Source: Aliishimia sp039978895
GTDB lineage: Bacteria; Pseudomonadota; Alphaproteobacteria; Rhodobacterales; Rhodobacteraceae
Direction: 5' to 3'
Length of the DNA: 64,000 bases
NCBI GenBank assembly: GCA_039978895.1
Contig: JBDWAL010000025.1
Coordinates: forward strand, 341,998 to 405,997
Shown: piece by piece, positions 1 through 9,675 of the stretch
Layout: each line of letters opens with the position of its first letter
How positions within the stretch are numbered: position 1 is the stretch's first letter
Program-made: the position numbers and the translations under genes
Notes under the pieces: model-generated
What the model saw: only the letters and a program-made list of their open reading frames with translations
Told to the model about the DNA's origin: nothing
The model's database searches: none

Positions 1-27
1 GCAATTCTTGACCAGAGGATCGCTGCC

Positions 28-1077
28 ATGACCAAAGATAAAAACGGGATTACCTACGCTGATGCAGGTGTAGATATTGACGCAGGAAACGCGTTGGTCG
101 AACGGATCAAGCCTGCTGCCAAAGCCACAATGCGCCCCGGCGTGATGGCTGGGCTGGGCGGGTTTGGCGGCTTGTTTGACCTCAAGGCGGCTGGGTACAA
201 AGACCCGATCTTGGTTGCGGCAACGGATGGTGTTGGCACCAAGTTGCGCATTGCGATTGATACAGGCCATGTGGACGGTGTCGGCATCGATTTGGTGGCG
301 ATGTGCGTTAATGACTTGATCTGCGGTGGTGCAGAGCCGTTGTTCTTCCTTGATTATTTCGCGACTGGTAAGCTGGAACTCGACCAAGCCACACGTATCA
401 TCGAAGGTATCGCGGCTGGATGTTCGGCATCTGGATGCGCACTTATTGGTGGTGAAACGGCTGAAATGCCGGGCATGTATGAGGGCGGCGATTTTGACTT
501 GGCAGGATTCGCAGTCGGCGCAATGGAGCGCGGTGCCACACTTCCCGCAAGTGTTGCCAAGGGCGATGTTTTGTTGGGGCTTGCCTCATCTGGGGTGCAT
601 TCCAACGGCTACTCTTTGGTACGCAAACTGGTCGATACCTCTGGTTTGGCTTGGGACGATGCGTGTCCTTGGGGTGAAGGCTCGTTGGGCGCGGCTTTGT
701 TGGCACCGACCACGCTTTACGTCAAAGGCTGTGTCAATGCGATCCGCACGGGCGACACGTTGCACGCTTTGGCACATATCACAGGCGGGGGTTTGACCGA
801 AAACTTGCCACGCGTTTTACCCGAAAATCTGGGCGCGGATATCGACTTGTCCGCTTGGGATTTGCCGCCCGTCTTTCAATGGCTCGCCAAACAAGGCGGC
901 ATGGATGAGGGCGAAATGCTTAAAACGTTCAATTGCGGGATTGGCATGATCGCTGTTGTGCCCGCGCACAAAGCCAAAGAGGCGTCAGAGATCTTCGCGC
1001 AAGCAGGCCATGACGTCACGCAGATCGGAACGATCACGGACGGGCAGGGCGTGTCGTATCGCGGTTCGCTCCTGTGA
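28..1077 (+). CDS. purM: Phosphoribosylformylglycinamidine cyclo-ligase
   Basis: AIR synthetase, the fifth step of de novo purine synthesis: ATP-dependent ring closure of FGAM to AIR in the cytoplasm. The 349-residue length is normal for PurM. The N-terminal AIRS half carries the glycine-rich GVGTKLRIA segment, and the C-terminal AIRS_C half contains HITGGGLTENLPR, both typical of the family. The ATG is preceded by AGAGGA at a usable distance. The stop codon is overlapped by the GTG of purN (GTGA), so the two are translationally coupled. The upstream neighbour lies outside the window. Assignment is secure. Confidence 0.97.
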   Translation: MTKDKNGITYADAGVDIDAGNALVERIKPAAKATMRPGVMAGLGGFGGLFDLKAAGYKDPILVAATDGVGTKLRIAIDTGHVDGVGIDLVAMCVNDLICGGAEPLFFLDYFATGKLELDQATRIIEGIAAGCSASGCALIGGETAEMPGMYEGGDFDLAGFAVGAMERGATLPASVAKGDVLLGLASSGVHSNGYSLVRKLVDTSGLAWDDACPWGEGSLGAALLAPTTLYVKGCVNAIRTGDTLHALAHITGGGLTENLPRVLPENLGADIDLSAWDLPPVFQWLAKQGGMDEGEMLKTFNCGIGMIAVVPAHKAKEASEIFAQAGHDVTQIGTITDGQGVSYRGSLL

Positions 1078-1667
1078 CCAAACGGGTCGGGATTTTCGTC
1101 TCTGGCGGCGGGTCCAATATGCGCGCGTTGGTCGACTCTATGGTGGGCGACCATCCGGCGCGCCCAATCGTCGTTGTGTCCAACAAGGCGGGCGCGGGTG
1201 GAATAAAATGGGCCCAAGATCAAGGGCTTGCCACCGAGGTGATTGATCACCGCCCTTACGGCGAAGACCGCGCTGGATTTGAAGCAAAGATCGCCGCGCA
1301 ACTTGCCCCGCATGGGTTGGACATTCTATGCCTTGCGGGCTTTATGCGTGTGCTAACAGCGGGATTTGTGACACCGTGGCAGGGCCGTATGTTGAATATT
1401 CACCCGTCTTTGCTGCCCAAATACCGTGGCTTGCACACCCATCGTCGCGCGATCGAAGCGGGTGACGCGGAACATGGCTGCACGGTACATGAGGTGACGC
1501 CCGAATTGGACGATGGACCGATCCTTGGCCAAGCACGTGTCCCGATTAAGCCGGGCGATACGCCGGATGCATTATCTGCGCGCGTGTTGGTACAAGAGCA
1601 CCGTTTATACCCCGAAGTGTTGCGCCGGTTTGCAGCTGATGAGCGCACGCGCATCGACCTCGATTAG
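1074..1667 (+). CDS. purN: Phosphoribosylglycinamide formyltransferase
   Basis: GAR transformylase, which transfers a formyl group from 10-formyl-THF to GAR in purine synthesis. At 197 residues it has the expected PurN length. The catalytic Asn-His-Asp set is visible: N and H in NIHPSLLPKYRGLHTH, and D in the ELDDGPI segment; the N-terminal GGGSNMRAL phosphate loop is also present. Translation starts at a GTG that overlaps the purM stop by four bases, so expression should follow purM. The gene ends with TAG, showing that TAG is an ordinary stop codon in this genome. Confidence 0.96.
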   Translation: MTKRVGIFVSGGGSNMRALVDSMVGDHPARPIVVVSNKAGAGGIKWAQDQGLATEVIDHRPYGEDRAGFEAKIAAQLAPHGLDILCLAGFMRVLTAGFVTPWQGRMLNIHPSLLPKYRGLHTHRRAIEAGDAEHGCTVHEVTPELDDGPILGQARVPIKPGDTPDALSARVLVQEHRLYPEVLRRFAADERTRIDLD

Positions 1668-1753
1668 CTCCAAGCTGACGTCGCCCTAGAAAACCGCGCC
1701 GCAATCAGTTAAGCAGATCAAAACATAAACAAAAAAATGCGAAAGAGCGTGAT

Positions 1754-2914
1754 TTGATACGCACATTGACCACAACCGAAGATCTGGCCGCGTTCTGTGC
1801 GCAAGCCGCCCAAGCACCTTATGTTACTGTCGACACGGAATTCCTGCGCGAACGCACGTATTTCGCCAAACTCTGTTTGGTCCAGCTGGCGTATCCCGGT
1901 GACGGTGAAACCGATGCTGTTCTGGTAGACCCCTTGGCCGCGGGCATGTCGCTTGATCCGCTTTATGATCTGTTCCGCGACACGAATGTGGTCAAAGTCT
2001 TTCACGCGGCGCGCCAAGACCTTGAGATATTCTTTGTGGAAGGGAACGTCTTTCCGGAACCGCTGTTTGACACGCAGGTCGCGGCGATGGTGTGCGGATT
2101 TGGTGATCAGGCGGGCTATGAAACGTTGGTGCGCAAGATTGCACATGCGCAGGTCGACAAGTCGTCGCGCTTCACCGATTGGTCGCGCCGCCCGCTGAAT
2201 GATGCGCAGCAATCGTATGCCTTGGCCGATGTGACCCATTTGCGCGACGTTTATGTCCATTTGCGCGATGAGTTGGAAACATCGGGCCGCTCTGGGTGGC
2301 TGCAAGAAGAATTGCAAATCCTGACCAGCCCCGGCACGTATCGCATTGAGCCATCTGAGGCCTGGAAACGCGTGAAAACCCGCACCAATTCGGGCAAATT
2401 CCTTGCAATCGTACGCGAGCTGGCTGCGTTTCGCGAAAGCCATGCGCAGACCCGTGACGTTCCGCGCAATCGTGTGTTCAAGGATGATGCATTGGTGGAA
2501 TTGGCCTCGCTGAAACCCAAAAGCCATGAAGAATTGGGACGTGCGCGCTTGCTGCTACGTGATGCGCGCAAGGGCGATATCGCGGAGGGAATTTTGCAAG
2601 CTGTGAAAGCGGGTGTTGCCTGCGCGCCGGGCAATCATCCGGTGGCAGACAGATCACGTGAGAAGTTGAATGTTAATCCGGCGATTGCAGATTTGTTACG
2701 TGTTTTGCTGAAGGCAAAAACCGAAACTACAGGCGTTGCGCCCAAGCTTATTGCGACAGCGTCTGATCTTGATGCGATTTCAGCGGGAATGCGGGATATG
2801 CCGGCGCTGCAAGGATGGCGCGCGGATGTGTTTGGCAATGATGCGCTGCGCCTTTGTGAAGGCGAAGTCGCTCTGTCCAGTAAAAATGGCGCGGTGATTA
2901 TCGTCGAAGTTTAA
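1754..2914 (+). CDS. rnd: Ribonuclease D
   Basis: 3'-5' exoribonuclease of the DEDD family used in tRNA 3' maturation. The 386-residue protein begins with the exonuclease domain (first acidic pair in VDTEFLRERTYF, then VFHAARQDLEIF and the SYALADVTHLRDVY segment near residues 155-170), followed by an HRDC region (about 205-285) and a less conserved C-terminal helical part. The start is a TTG; an internal ATG would remove the first exonuclease strand. It follows purN on the same strand after 86 bp but is probably transcribed separately. It converges with the lipoprotein gene, leaving 6 bp between stops. Confidence 0.93.
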   Translation: MIRTLTTTEDLAAFCAQAAQAPYVTVDTEFLRERTYFAKLCLVQLAYPGDGETDAVLVDPLAAGMSLDPLYDLFRDTNVVKVFHAARQDLEIFFVEGNVFPEPLFDTQVAAMVCGFGDQAGYETLVRKIAHAQVDKSSRFTDWSRRPLNDAQQSYALADVTHLRDVYVHLRDELETSGRSGWLQEELQILTSPGTYRIEPSEAWKRVKTRTNSGKFLAIVRELAAFRESHAQTRDVPRNRVFKDDALVELASLKPKSHEELGRARLLLRDARKGDIAEGILQAVKAGVACAPGNHPVADRSREKLNVNPAIADLLRVLLKAKTETTGVAPKLIATASDLDAISAGMRDMPALQGWRADVFGNDALRLCEGEVALSSKNGAVIIVEV

Positions 2915-2920
2915 CCCGGC

Positions 2921-3451
2921 TCAACGCCGTGCAACACGCGCGTTTGTGGCTGCGACCACGCGAATGCTGCTCACGCCGCGCAATGTTTGATCGGTTATGA
3001 TACGCGCAACGGTGACTTCCCGGGTTTGAACTGGGCCTGCAGGGCGGTTTCCTTCGGGCACTTGGCGTTCAAACGTGTAGACCAGCACACCATCTTCGGG
3101 CAATTCATCGTCGTTTGAGGGCAGCAGACCCGCATCAAACGTACCTTGCAAACTATCCAATCCGGTCGCCCGAATAATGGCCCCACCGGGCACACGTTCG
3201 ATTCGCAAATCGGTGATCTGATCGATGGGACTTGTGAGCTTGATGCTTTCGCGGCGTGCCTTTGCACGGGCAAAGACGCCGACACGTTCAGGTAGAAGTG
3301 GATTGACGGTCGCCTGCGAATTGTCAACGGGGGCAGGGGCTTCTTGACTGCCGCCAAACCAGTTAAAGGGGTTGGCCGCACTGTTGCGTATCGCTGAGCA
3401 ACCGCCCAAAACTGCGCAAAGGGCCATCGCCGTGAGAATGGGTTTCAGCAT
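2921..3451 (-). CDS. Predicted lipoprotein of unknown function
   Basis: A 176-residue secreted protein. Residues 1-18 form a lipoprotein signal peptide ending in the lipobox LGGC, so Cys18 should be lipidated. A short linker (NPFNWFGGS) follows, then a compact domain rich in beta-strand-like segments (residues about 50-175) ending in ARVARR. I recognise no catalytic motif. It sits between rnd and sufE, a placement I believe is common in Rhodobacteraceae (recollection). An envelope role is inferred only from the signal peptide. Confidence 0.75.
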   Translation of the reverse strand: MLKPILTAMALCAVLGGCSAIRNSAANPFNWFGGSQEAPAPVDNSQATVNPLLPERVGVFARAKARRESIKLTSPIDQITDLRIERVPGGAIIRATGLDSLQGTFDAGLLPSNDDELPEDGVLVYTFERQVPEGNRPAGPVQTREVTVARIITDQTLRGVSSIRVVAATNARVARR

Positions 3452-3586
3452 CGCTCGTCGCCTGTCACTAGTGTTTTCACTGGGTTATCTCATTGGCACA
3501 GCGTTGCAAAGCCTGTTTGCGGGCTGGACCTTGGCGGCTCAAGCGCCTAACTCGTCATTGAGAGAGTTACCAAAGGCGAAAACACC

Positions 3587-3994
3587 ATGGCTGCGCCCGC
3601 ATTTGAAGACATCGTTGAAGATTTCGAATTCCTAGAGGACTGGGAAGACCGGTATCGCTATGTGATCGAGCAGGGCAAAGCCTTGGATCCGTTGCCTGAC
3701 GCCTTGCGCGTCCCTGCGACCAAGGTGGATGGATGCGCCAGCCAAGTGTGGCTTCACCCCGAAATCAAGGATGGTGTGTTTCGCTTTGAGGGCGCAAGTG
3801 ACGCGATGATTGTGCAAGGGTTGATTGGCGTATTGCGCAAACTCTACAATGACTTACCTGTTTCCGATGTGTTGAAAGTAGATGCCCGCGCAGAGATGAC
3901 CCGACTGGGGCTAAACGAACATCTGTCTGCGCAACGCTCCAACGGATTGCGCGCCATGATCGAACGCATTCATTCGGTTGCAGCCAACGCCTAA
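3587..3994 (+). CDS. sufE: SufE-family cysteine desulfuration protein
   Basis: Sulfur acceptor for the SufS cysteine desulfurase in iron-sulfur cluster assembly. The 135-residue protein has the SufE fold signature: a helical N-terminus (FEFLEDWEDRYRYVIEQGK) and the active Cys in KVDGCASQVWL near residue 50, the persulfide-carrying residue of the family. Length is typical. It stands alone; the rest of the suf operon is not in the window. The ATG start matches the known N-terminus of the family. Confidence 0.92.
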   Translation: MAAPAFEDIVEDFEFLEDWEDRYRYVIEQGKALDPLPDALRVPATKVDGCASQVWLHPEIKDGVFRFEGASDAMIVQGLIGVLRKLYNDLPVSDVLKVDARAEMTRLGLNEHLSAQRSNGLRAMIERIHSVAANA

Positions 3995-4034
3995 CCCGCC
4001 ATGTGATCCCGCACTGATCCCCGAGAACGGGGGA

Positions 4035-4667
4035 TCACAAACGGGCTAAAACGGGTGCTAGATCGCCATATCCTGTGAAACGTCGCTCAAATGCGAGGCC
4101 CAGTTTCTCCGCGCAAAGTTTGGCTTTCTCGGTCAAAGCCGGATCATCCGTTTGCGCCTGATACACAAGTTTTTCATAATTGCCGAAAATCATGTCACGC
4201 AACTCTGGATGGCGATCTAAGCCCATCGGTTTCCACACAAACGCATCAAATTGGCGGACCAGAAAGTCCGTGAGGTAAAATGCGGTAAACTCGGTTTCGC
4301 TGGTTTTGGCGAACAGATCATTGCCTTCAAAAAAGCTGTAGCAATGCGGCCCTGCGACCATCTCTACGCCCATTTCCTGACAGGCGATCTCTAACAAACC
4401 GCCCGTGCCGCAATCTGCGTAGACCACAAAAATCGTGTCATAGGTTTCGCGGTGTTTTGCCACCGTGTCGCGCACAGCTTGTGTGATTTTGTCGGGATAT
4501 AGATGCAGGTTGGCTGGCAAACAGGTCAGATCAAGATGGGTCCAGCCATTGGCCGCCTTGAGGTCTAAAATTTCACGCGCCAACGCGCCACATGCAATCA
4601 AAAGCACACGGCCCCGCCCGGTCGGGGCGAGGCCGTCTGTTGTGAGCGTATTATCGCTCGGGCGCAC
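4035..4667 (-). CDS. DUF1638 family protein
   Basis: A 210-residue cytoplasmic protein of the DUF1638 family, recognised by LLIACGALAREI near the N-terminus and the central VVYADCGTGGLL and GPHCYSFFEG segments, whose cysteines are characteristic. The function is unknown; in my knowledge the family keeps company with corrinoid proteins and methyltransferases, and that is the case here. The GTG start follows the TAA of the corrinoid gene with no spacer, so the two are one operon and probably coupled. A role in handling or charging the corrinoid protein is inference. Confidence 0.85.
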   Translation of the reverse strand: MRPSDNTLTTDGLAPTGRGRVLLIACGALAREILDLKAANGWTHLDLTCLPANLHLYPDKITQAVRDTVAKHRETYDTIFVVYADCGTGGLLEIACQEMGVEMVAGPHCYSFFEGNDLFAKTSETEFTAFYLTDFLVRQFDAFVWKPMGLDRHPELRDMIFGNYEKLVYQAQTDDPALTEKAKLCAEKLGLAFERRFTGYGDLAPVLARL

Positions 4668-5369
4668 TTAGGCGCTCATTTGGTTGTGTTTGCGCGAAAC
4701 CCACTCTTTGGCGGTTTCCACGGCCACCGCAGCATCGCGGCAATAGGCGTCGGCACCGATAGCTTTGCCGAACTCTTCGTTCAACGGCGCGCCACCGACC
4801 AATACGATATAATCGTCGCGAATGCCCTGTTCGACCATCGTGTCGATTACGACCTTCATATAGGGCATTGTCGTGGTCAAAAGGGCTGACATGCCCAAGA
4901 TATCCGGGCTCTCGGTTTCCATGGCCTCAAGGTAGTTTTCGACCGGGTTGTTGATGCCCAAATCGACCACTTCAAAGCCTGCACCTTCCATCATCATCGA
5001 CACAAGATTTTTGCCAATGTCGTGGATGTCACCTTTGACGGTTCCGATCACCATTTTGCCAACGCGCGGCGCACCGGTTTCGGCCAAAAGCGGCTTCAGA
5101 ATGAACATTCCGCCCTTCATCGCGTTTGCGGCCAAAAGCACTTCGGGCACAAACAGGATGCCGTCGCGGAAATCATTGCCCACGATCGTCATTCCGCCGA
5201 CAAGCGCTTTGGTCAGCACGTCATAGGGAACCCAACCGCGTGACAGCAAAATGTTCACGGCCTCTTCGATCTCTTCCTTGAGACCGTCATAAAGGTCGTC
5301 AAACATTTGCTGGACAAGTTCTTCGTCGTCCAGTTCGGACAGGATGATATCTTCTTCTTCGTCGGACAT
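4668..5369 (-). CDS. Corrinoid (cobalamin-binding) methyl-carrier protein
   Basis: A 233-residue methyltransferase corrinoid protein of the MtbC/MttC/MetH-domain type. Residues 1-95 are the acidic helical cap domain. Residues about 100-225 are the B12-binding Rossmann domain with the signature GDIHDIGKNLV, where His116 is the expected lower cobalt ligand, and a later VLVGGAPL strand. Such proteins carry a methyl group between a substrate-specific methyltransferase and a folate or homocysteine acceptor. No MttB/MtgB-type methyltransferase gene is adjacent; the closest candidate partner is the Bmt-type gene at 17014-18039, separated by the accessory stretch. The identity of its methyl donor is not shown. 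Confidence 0.9.
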   Translation of the reverse strand: MSDEEEDIILSELDDEELVQQMFDDLYDGLKEEIEEAVNILLSRGWVPYDVLTKALVGGMTIVGNDFRDGILFVPEVLLAANAMKGGMFILKPLLAETGAPRVGKMVIGTVKGDIHDIGKNLVSMMMEGAGFEVVDLGINNPVENYLEAMETESPDILGMSALLTTTMPYMKVVIDTMVEQGIRDDYIVLVGGAPLNEEFGKAIGADAYCRDAAVAVETAKEWVSRKHNQMSA

Positions 5370-6224
5370 GTGCGTCTATCCTTATAATGTGCCTGAGTTT
5401 AGGCCGCGTGCGTTCACTTTTGATCCGTCAGTATTGTGCTGAAAACTGCGCAAGAAACGACATTGATGCGCTCTGGCGCGACCAAATTGCGAAAAACCAT
5501 CCAGCGAAGGGCTTCTGCGCTGCTTACCGCGCGTCTTAAGTGTGTGTCTTTCATTCTTCCACCAAAACCCAAGACGAGCCAAAATCCAAATCGCGCAAAG
5601 TAACATGGCCGCGAAATCAAAGGCGTTTTAGCGTCCAAACTGTCTAATCTTGCGGCGTTTCGTTCACAGGACGTGTAGGCCAGACAGGGGGCAACAACAA
5701 ACCATTTACAGTGGAAAACTTCTCATTATCTTGTTTAAGATAGCTCATAAGCGTTTGATTTACCTGATTTACTCTGAACCCGTTTCGCGCGGAACAAGGC
5801 GTTATGCCGTCTCACACACGCGACAGGTCGCTCTGGTGCGCATGTGTGTGTCGCGCAGGGGGCGCGGCTTTGGCCTTAAAACCACACGGTTGCAGACGCC
5901 ACATATGATCAAATCCAAAAACATGATCGGATACCCTGCAATATGCCAAACACGTGACGAGAGTTGGCGTTGATTGGCATGCGCTGGCAAAACGTATGAT
6001 GTATCACCTTTCCCCATTGTGCCCCATCAATTCGCGTTTCAGTGCTCGCGCTCATTGCGTTCGACGTTTCTGAGCCGTCCAGTTTTCGCAATCCATGCGG
6101 CAAATGGCAGACACCGTGAGATCTTTGCAACGCCAAGTTCAGGATGGATGCGCTTGGCGCGCTTGTCCAAACCTCAACTCCACGTTAACCTTACCCAATT
6201 GGATTATATCCTGTGGAGAGAATT
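5370..6224 (+). other. Gene-free stretch
   Basis: About 850 bp between the corrinoid gene and the VPLPA-CTERM gene, which diverge. It must hold promoters for both. The reading frames here show no recognisable protein pattern and no good ribosome binding sites. It marks the left edge of a loosely packed accessory region. Confidence 0.6.
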
Positions 6225-6902
6225 ATGCGTCGTTTTACTTTTGTTGCAGCATTGTCTGCGGTGTTTTGTGGTCCGGTTCATGCGGCGATTTTTAACATTT
6301 CGGATGCTGACACAACTGCAAATTCTCCGACGTTTAACACGATCCGGTCCTTTTCTATAACGCTTGATGTTGCCGACGTTCTTGTGGCGGGACAATCCTA
6401 TGGGATGCCGACGATCAATGACTTGAGCTATTCGGTTTTTGGTATTTTGACGGATCCAACGCCATCGGGTTTTCCGGCGTTTGACCTCAGGCGAGCGAAC
6501 ATCACAAACTCTGAGTTTTATGCACAGGGCAGCCAGTTTGAGTTTGGGATTTCCGCCACTGCAAATCTATTGGATGGCCTGCAAATCTCGGAATTGTCGT
6601 TTTTTACTTTGAATGCACGCGAAGTGGGCACAGGTCGCTATCATCCCTTCAGTCTTGGCATCACGTCAGATGGGAACGGGACGTTGCAGAACTCAAATAA
6701 TTCTGGCGGCATAAATCCTGGCAGTGGAAACGTCGTGGATGTCGATTTCGGCGAGGAATACATAGCGGATTTGGTGTTCGACCCAGCAACGACCCTCGTC
6801 GCTGCGCCAGCGACTGCGGCGGTGCCGCTACCTGCGTCATTGCCTATGCTTCTGGCTGGTCTGGGCGGTCTAGTCGCCTTTCGACGACGCGCACAAAAGT
6901 AG
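6225..6902 (+). CDS. VPLPA-CTERM sorting domain protein
   Basis: A 225-residue exported protein. It opens with a Sec signal peptide (MRRFTFVAALSAVFCGPVHA) and ends with the sorting tail VPLPASLPMLLAGLGGLVAF followed by RRRAQK: a VPLPA motif, one membrane span and a basic end. This is the PEP-CTERM-like signal processed by exosortase-type enzymes in Rhodobacterales. The middle (residues 25-190) is predicted extracellular, rich in Asn, Ser and Thr, with no family I can name. ATG 6225 is preferred over GTG 6213 because GGAGAG lies five bases upstream of it. No exosortase is in the window, so the processing enzyme is elsewhere. Confidence 0.85.
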   Translation: MRRFTFVAALSAVFCGPVHAAIFNISDADTTANSPTFNTIRSFSITLDVADVLVAGQSYGMPTINDLSYSVFGILTDPTPSGFPAFDLRRANITNSEFYAQGSQFEFGISATANLLDGLQISELSFFTLNAREVGTGRYHPFSLGITSDGNGTLQNSNNSGGINPGSGNVVDVDFGEEYIADLVFDPATTLVAAPATAAVPLPASLPMLLAGLGGLVAFRRRAQK

Positions 6903-7095
6903 CACCTTTGACGCCAGAATTCGACTGACAAGAAACAGCCACACAAATACAATGAACGGCAGCAATATCCGCGTTTCAGAACTTGGCCCATCGTGCAGCG
7001 AATGTCGGATATGAGCCCATTCCTGATGAATGGTAAGTAGCAAAATCGCGATAGCCTTCCTTGTCTTGTTCCCTTGGTTATTGGCAAAAAGGGGA

Positions 7096-8846
7096 GTGTG
7101 CTTGAAGCGACGCCTCGCAGCAATACTGACCGCCGATGTGGTGAGCTATAGTCGCTTGATGGGCGCAGACGAGGCAGGCCGCTTGCGCGATTGAACAAGC
7201 TGCGTAAGGAGCGGATCGAACCCCTGATCGACAGCCATCGTGGCCGGATATTCAAATTGATGGGCGACGGAATTCTAGTTGAGTTTGCCAGCGTGGTTGA
7301 TGCGGTCAATTGCGCAGCGGCCTGGCAAATCAGTTCAGGCGAAGAAGATTTGTGCTTTCGCATCGGCATCAACCTTGGCGACGTGATGGTCGAAGACGGC
7401 GACATGTTTGGGAACGGCGTCAATGTCGCCGCCCGGCTCGAAGCTCTGGCCGATCCCGGAGGAATTTGTCTTTCGGGAATTGTGCATGACGAGGTGCGTG
7501 CAAAGCTGAAGTTCTCGTTCGAAGACATGGGTTCGCAAACGGTCAAGAACCTTACCGAGCCTGTGCGCGCGTACCGCGTGTTGCTGGAAACCCCCTTGCA
7601 AACTGAAAAACCAAGGTCAGCGCCGCAGACTTCTGGTAAACTTGGGGTCGCGGTGCTGCCGCTGAACAACATGTCTTCAGACACCGCGTAGGACGCTTTT
7701 GCCGACGGCATAACCGAAGACATAATCACGGCGCTTTCGCGGTCTTATGTTCTCGATGTTACTGCATGCAATTCGACCTTCGCCTACAAAGGAAATTCGC
7801 CCGACATTCGTGATGTGGCCCAAGCTCTTGGAGTTAACTACGTACTGGAGGGCAGTGTCCGGCAGGCGCGCGGGCGGGCGCAGATCACTGTTCAACTGAT
7901 CGAGGCTATATCCGGAAACCATGTTTGGGCAGAGCGTTATGATCGATCTCTGGACGACGAATTCGCCGTTCAAGACGAGATTGCACAGCCGATTTCTTCA
8001 ATTTTGATGGAACGTATCTGGCAAGATGTTGCTCGAAATATCGGTCAAAAAAACCGGCGGGATTATGGAATCTTTGACTATCTTTACCGAAGTCTTGATT
8101 TGCTGCATCGGCTTGACCCAATAGCAACGACAGAGGCTGAGAGCTATTTCTAGGCAGCGCTGGATCTTGAACCGGACCAATTTATGGGCCATCTAGGCTT
8201 GGGTTTTTGTTACAAGACGCATTCGTTCTGGGCTGACCACGACGACATATTTCTGAACAAAGCGCACCATCATGGTCTGCAATTGGCCCAGATCGCGCCG
8301 GACGCGTCGCAGACTTGGCGCTTACTAAGCCGGACGTATTGCGGGATGGGAAAATGGGATGAGGCCTGGTCCGGTGCCCAACGCGCACTGAGCATTGATC
8401 CCAGCGACGGCGACATCATCGGCAACAGAGGCGTGTACCATATTTTCAACGGCGAACCCATTATCGCAATGGAATGGTTCAACAAGGTTCTGGAACTACA
8501 TTCGGACACACCTCAAACTCTAGACATCATGCGTTATTGGCAAGCGCTCGCCCTTTTCACTGCCAACGATTTCGCCACTGCGGCCACCCTTTTGCGTAGT
8601 GTGTCCGGACACGATTTCATCCGTGCCGAATTATTGGCGGCTTGTCATTCCTGGCTCGGCCAGATTGATGAGGCGCGCGCGCAAGCCGATGCTGCTCTGA
8701 AAATGTATCCCGCATTGCGAGCAGGAGATGTTCGTCTTTGGAGATCATTCCGCAACGAGATCGACCGCCAAAATCTTCTCAGCGCATTGCGTGAAGCCGG
8801 TCTGCCGGAACAACGGTGCTTCCCAATTTTTCATCCGTTACGGTAA
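7096..8846 (+). pseudogene. Broken adenylate/guanylate cyclase with TPR C-terminus
   Basis: The intact form would be a class III cyclase-type protein of about 580 residues: cyclase domain, a TolB-like central domain (FADGITEDIITALSRS), then tetratricopeptide repeats. The start is GTG 7096 or TTG 7102 (KRRLAAILTADVVSYSRLM). Three lesions are visible. A one-base deletion near 7183-7190 shifts the frame between GADEAGRL and LNKLRKERIEPLI. In-frame TAG stops lie at 7689-7691 and 8151-8153. The sequence on both sides of each stop remains clearly family-like, so decay looks recent. The catalytic segment FKLMGDGILVEFASV is still readable. A functional product would require both a frameshift correction and TAG readthrough. 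Confidence 0.88.
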
Positions 8847-9019
8847 ACTGACTAACTTGCAAGTTGCTAAGAGTGCATCACTGTCGCCCTCAGATTGCCA
8901 GGGTATTCCCTCAAAATGTCGGCTTGCGATTGACCGTTTCGCATTCTGGACGCAGATGCAGCGAATGATTGCAAAGAGCCCGTATTGCATGATGCTGCGT
9001 GGCGCACGAATGGCTGCTA

Positions 9020-9390
9020 CAGTAAAGTTTTCCACCTGCAGGCCAGTTCCTCCAGTGATTGTTCGCAGCCTCCCTAGAGGAATTCGGTCCCGGCGCATTC
9101 TTTTCAAGGACGCTTGCCAGCGTTTGAAAAGTGTCAGTCTTTCTTGGGGATTGCCCATTGACCAAGTCTGGATGATGCCATCCGTCCAATAGCATGATTT
9201 GTATCATGTCGGGAGGGATGCTAACGCAACGCTCGTTTTCTGTCGCTAGCAACGCTTCGCGGTTATCATGCGCAAGGTAGCGGCAAAGCTCAAACACGGC
9301 GGGCTGTTCTTCCTGCAAACCTATGCCCTTGGTTGAGGAATTGCCAAGGCCTGACCTCGCAAGAGGATTTCGCCTTATTCCGCGACACAC
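9020..9390 (-). pseudogene. Possible decayed gene fragment
   Basis: On the minus strand a stretch reads like real protein (FELCRYLAHDNREALLATEN, then IQIMLLDGWHHPDLVNGQ and a segment ending NNHWRNWPAGG). It lacks a convincing start and ribosome binding site, and the frame turns into low-quality sequence beyond about 9040. I cannot name the family. It sits in an 830-bp gap between the broken cyclase and the choline sulfatase; the rest of that gap (8847-9019, 9391-9675) shows nothing I can support. Chance is an alternative explanation. Confidence 0.35.
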
Positions 9391-9675
9391 CCCGATTTGC
9401 CCTCGTCAATCCACTCTTCATTCGAGACAGGCGAAAAGGACTTTAGCTCCCAGTATTTGTTATGTCTCAGTTAGTTACTGTAACCGAGTTGCTGACAAAG
9501 GGTTAGTTCGCTCCGTTTGCGCATATGTCATGTTTGCACGCGCCATCGCAAAGTACGCCTTTGTGAGATTTAGAAGCTGAGTTTGCGTGTCCCCCAACAG
9601 GGTCTGGGTATTCTTTGCTTTCGGTTTCACTCTACTTGGTTAGAAATGGGGTGTGATCCATCACAGAGAAGTGCA

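Noticed and set aside
326..796. A plus-strand frame inside purM
   Set aside because: It is an alternative frame of a secure gene with no ribosome binding site or family pattern.
1718..2527. A 269-codon minus-strand frame opposite rnd
   Set aside because: It mirrors the RNase D codons; no start signal or domain is seen.
6641..7729. A 362-codon minus-strand frame across the VPLPA-CTERM end and the broken cyclase
   Set aside because: It is very rich in Ser and Arg, has no recognised pattern and lies opposite two frames with clear family matches.
7689..8153. Pyrrolysine or selenocysteine decoding at the in-frame stops
   Set aside because: The same gene also has a frameshift, TAG serves as a normal stop elsewhere (purN, betC, the VPLPA-CTERM gene), and no suppressor or pyl gene is visible. 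The corrinoid protein nearby is not itself evidence.
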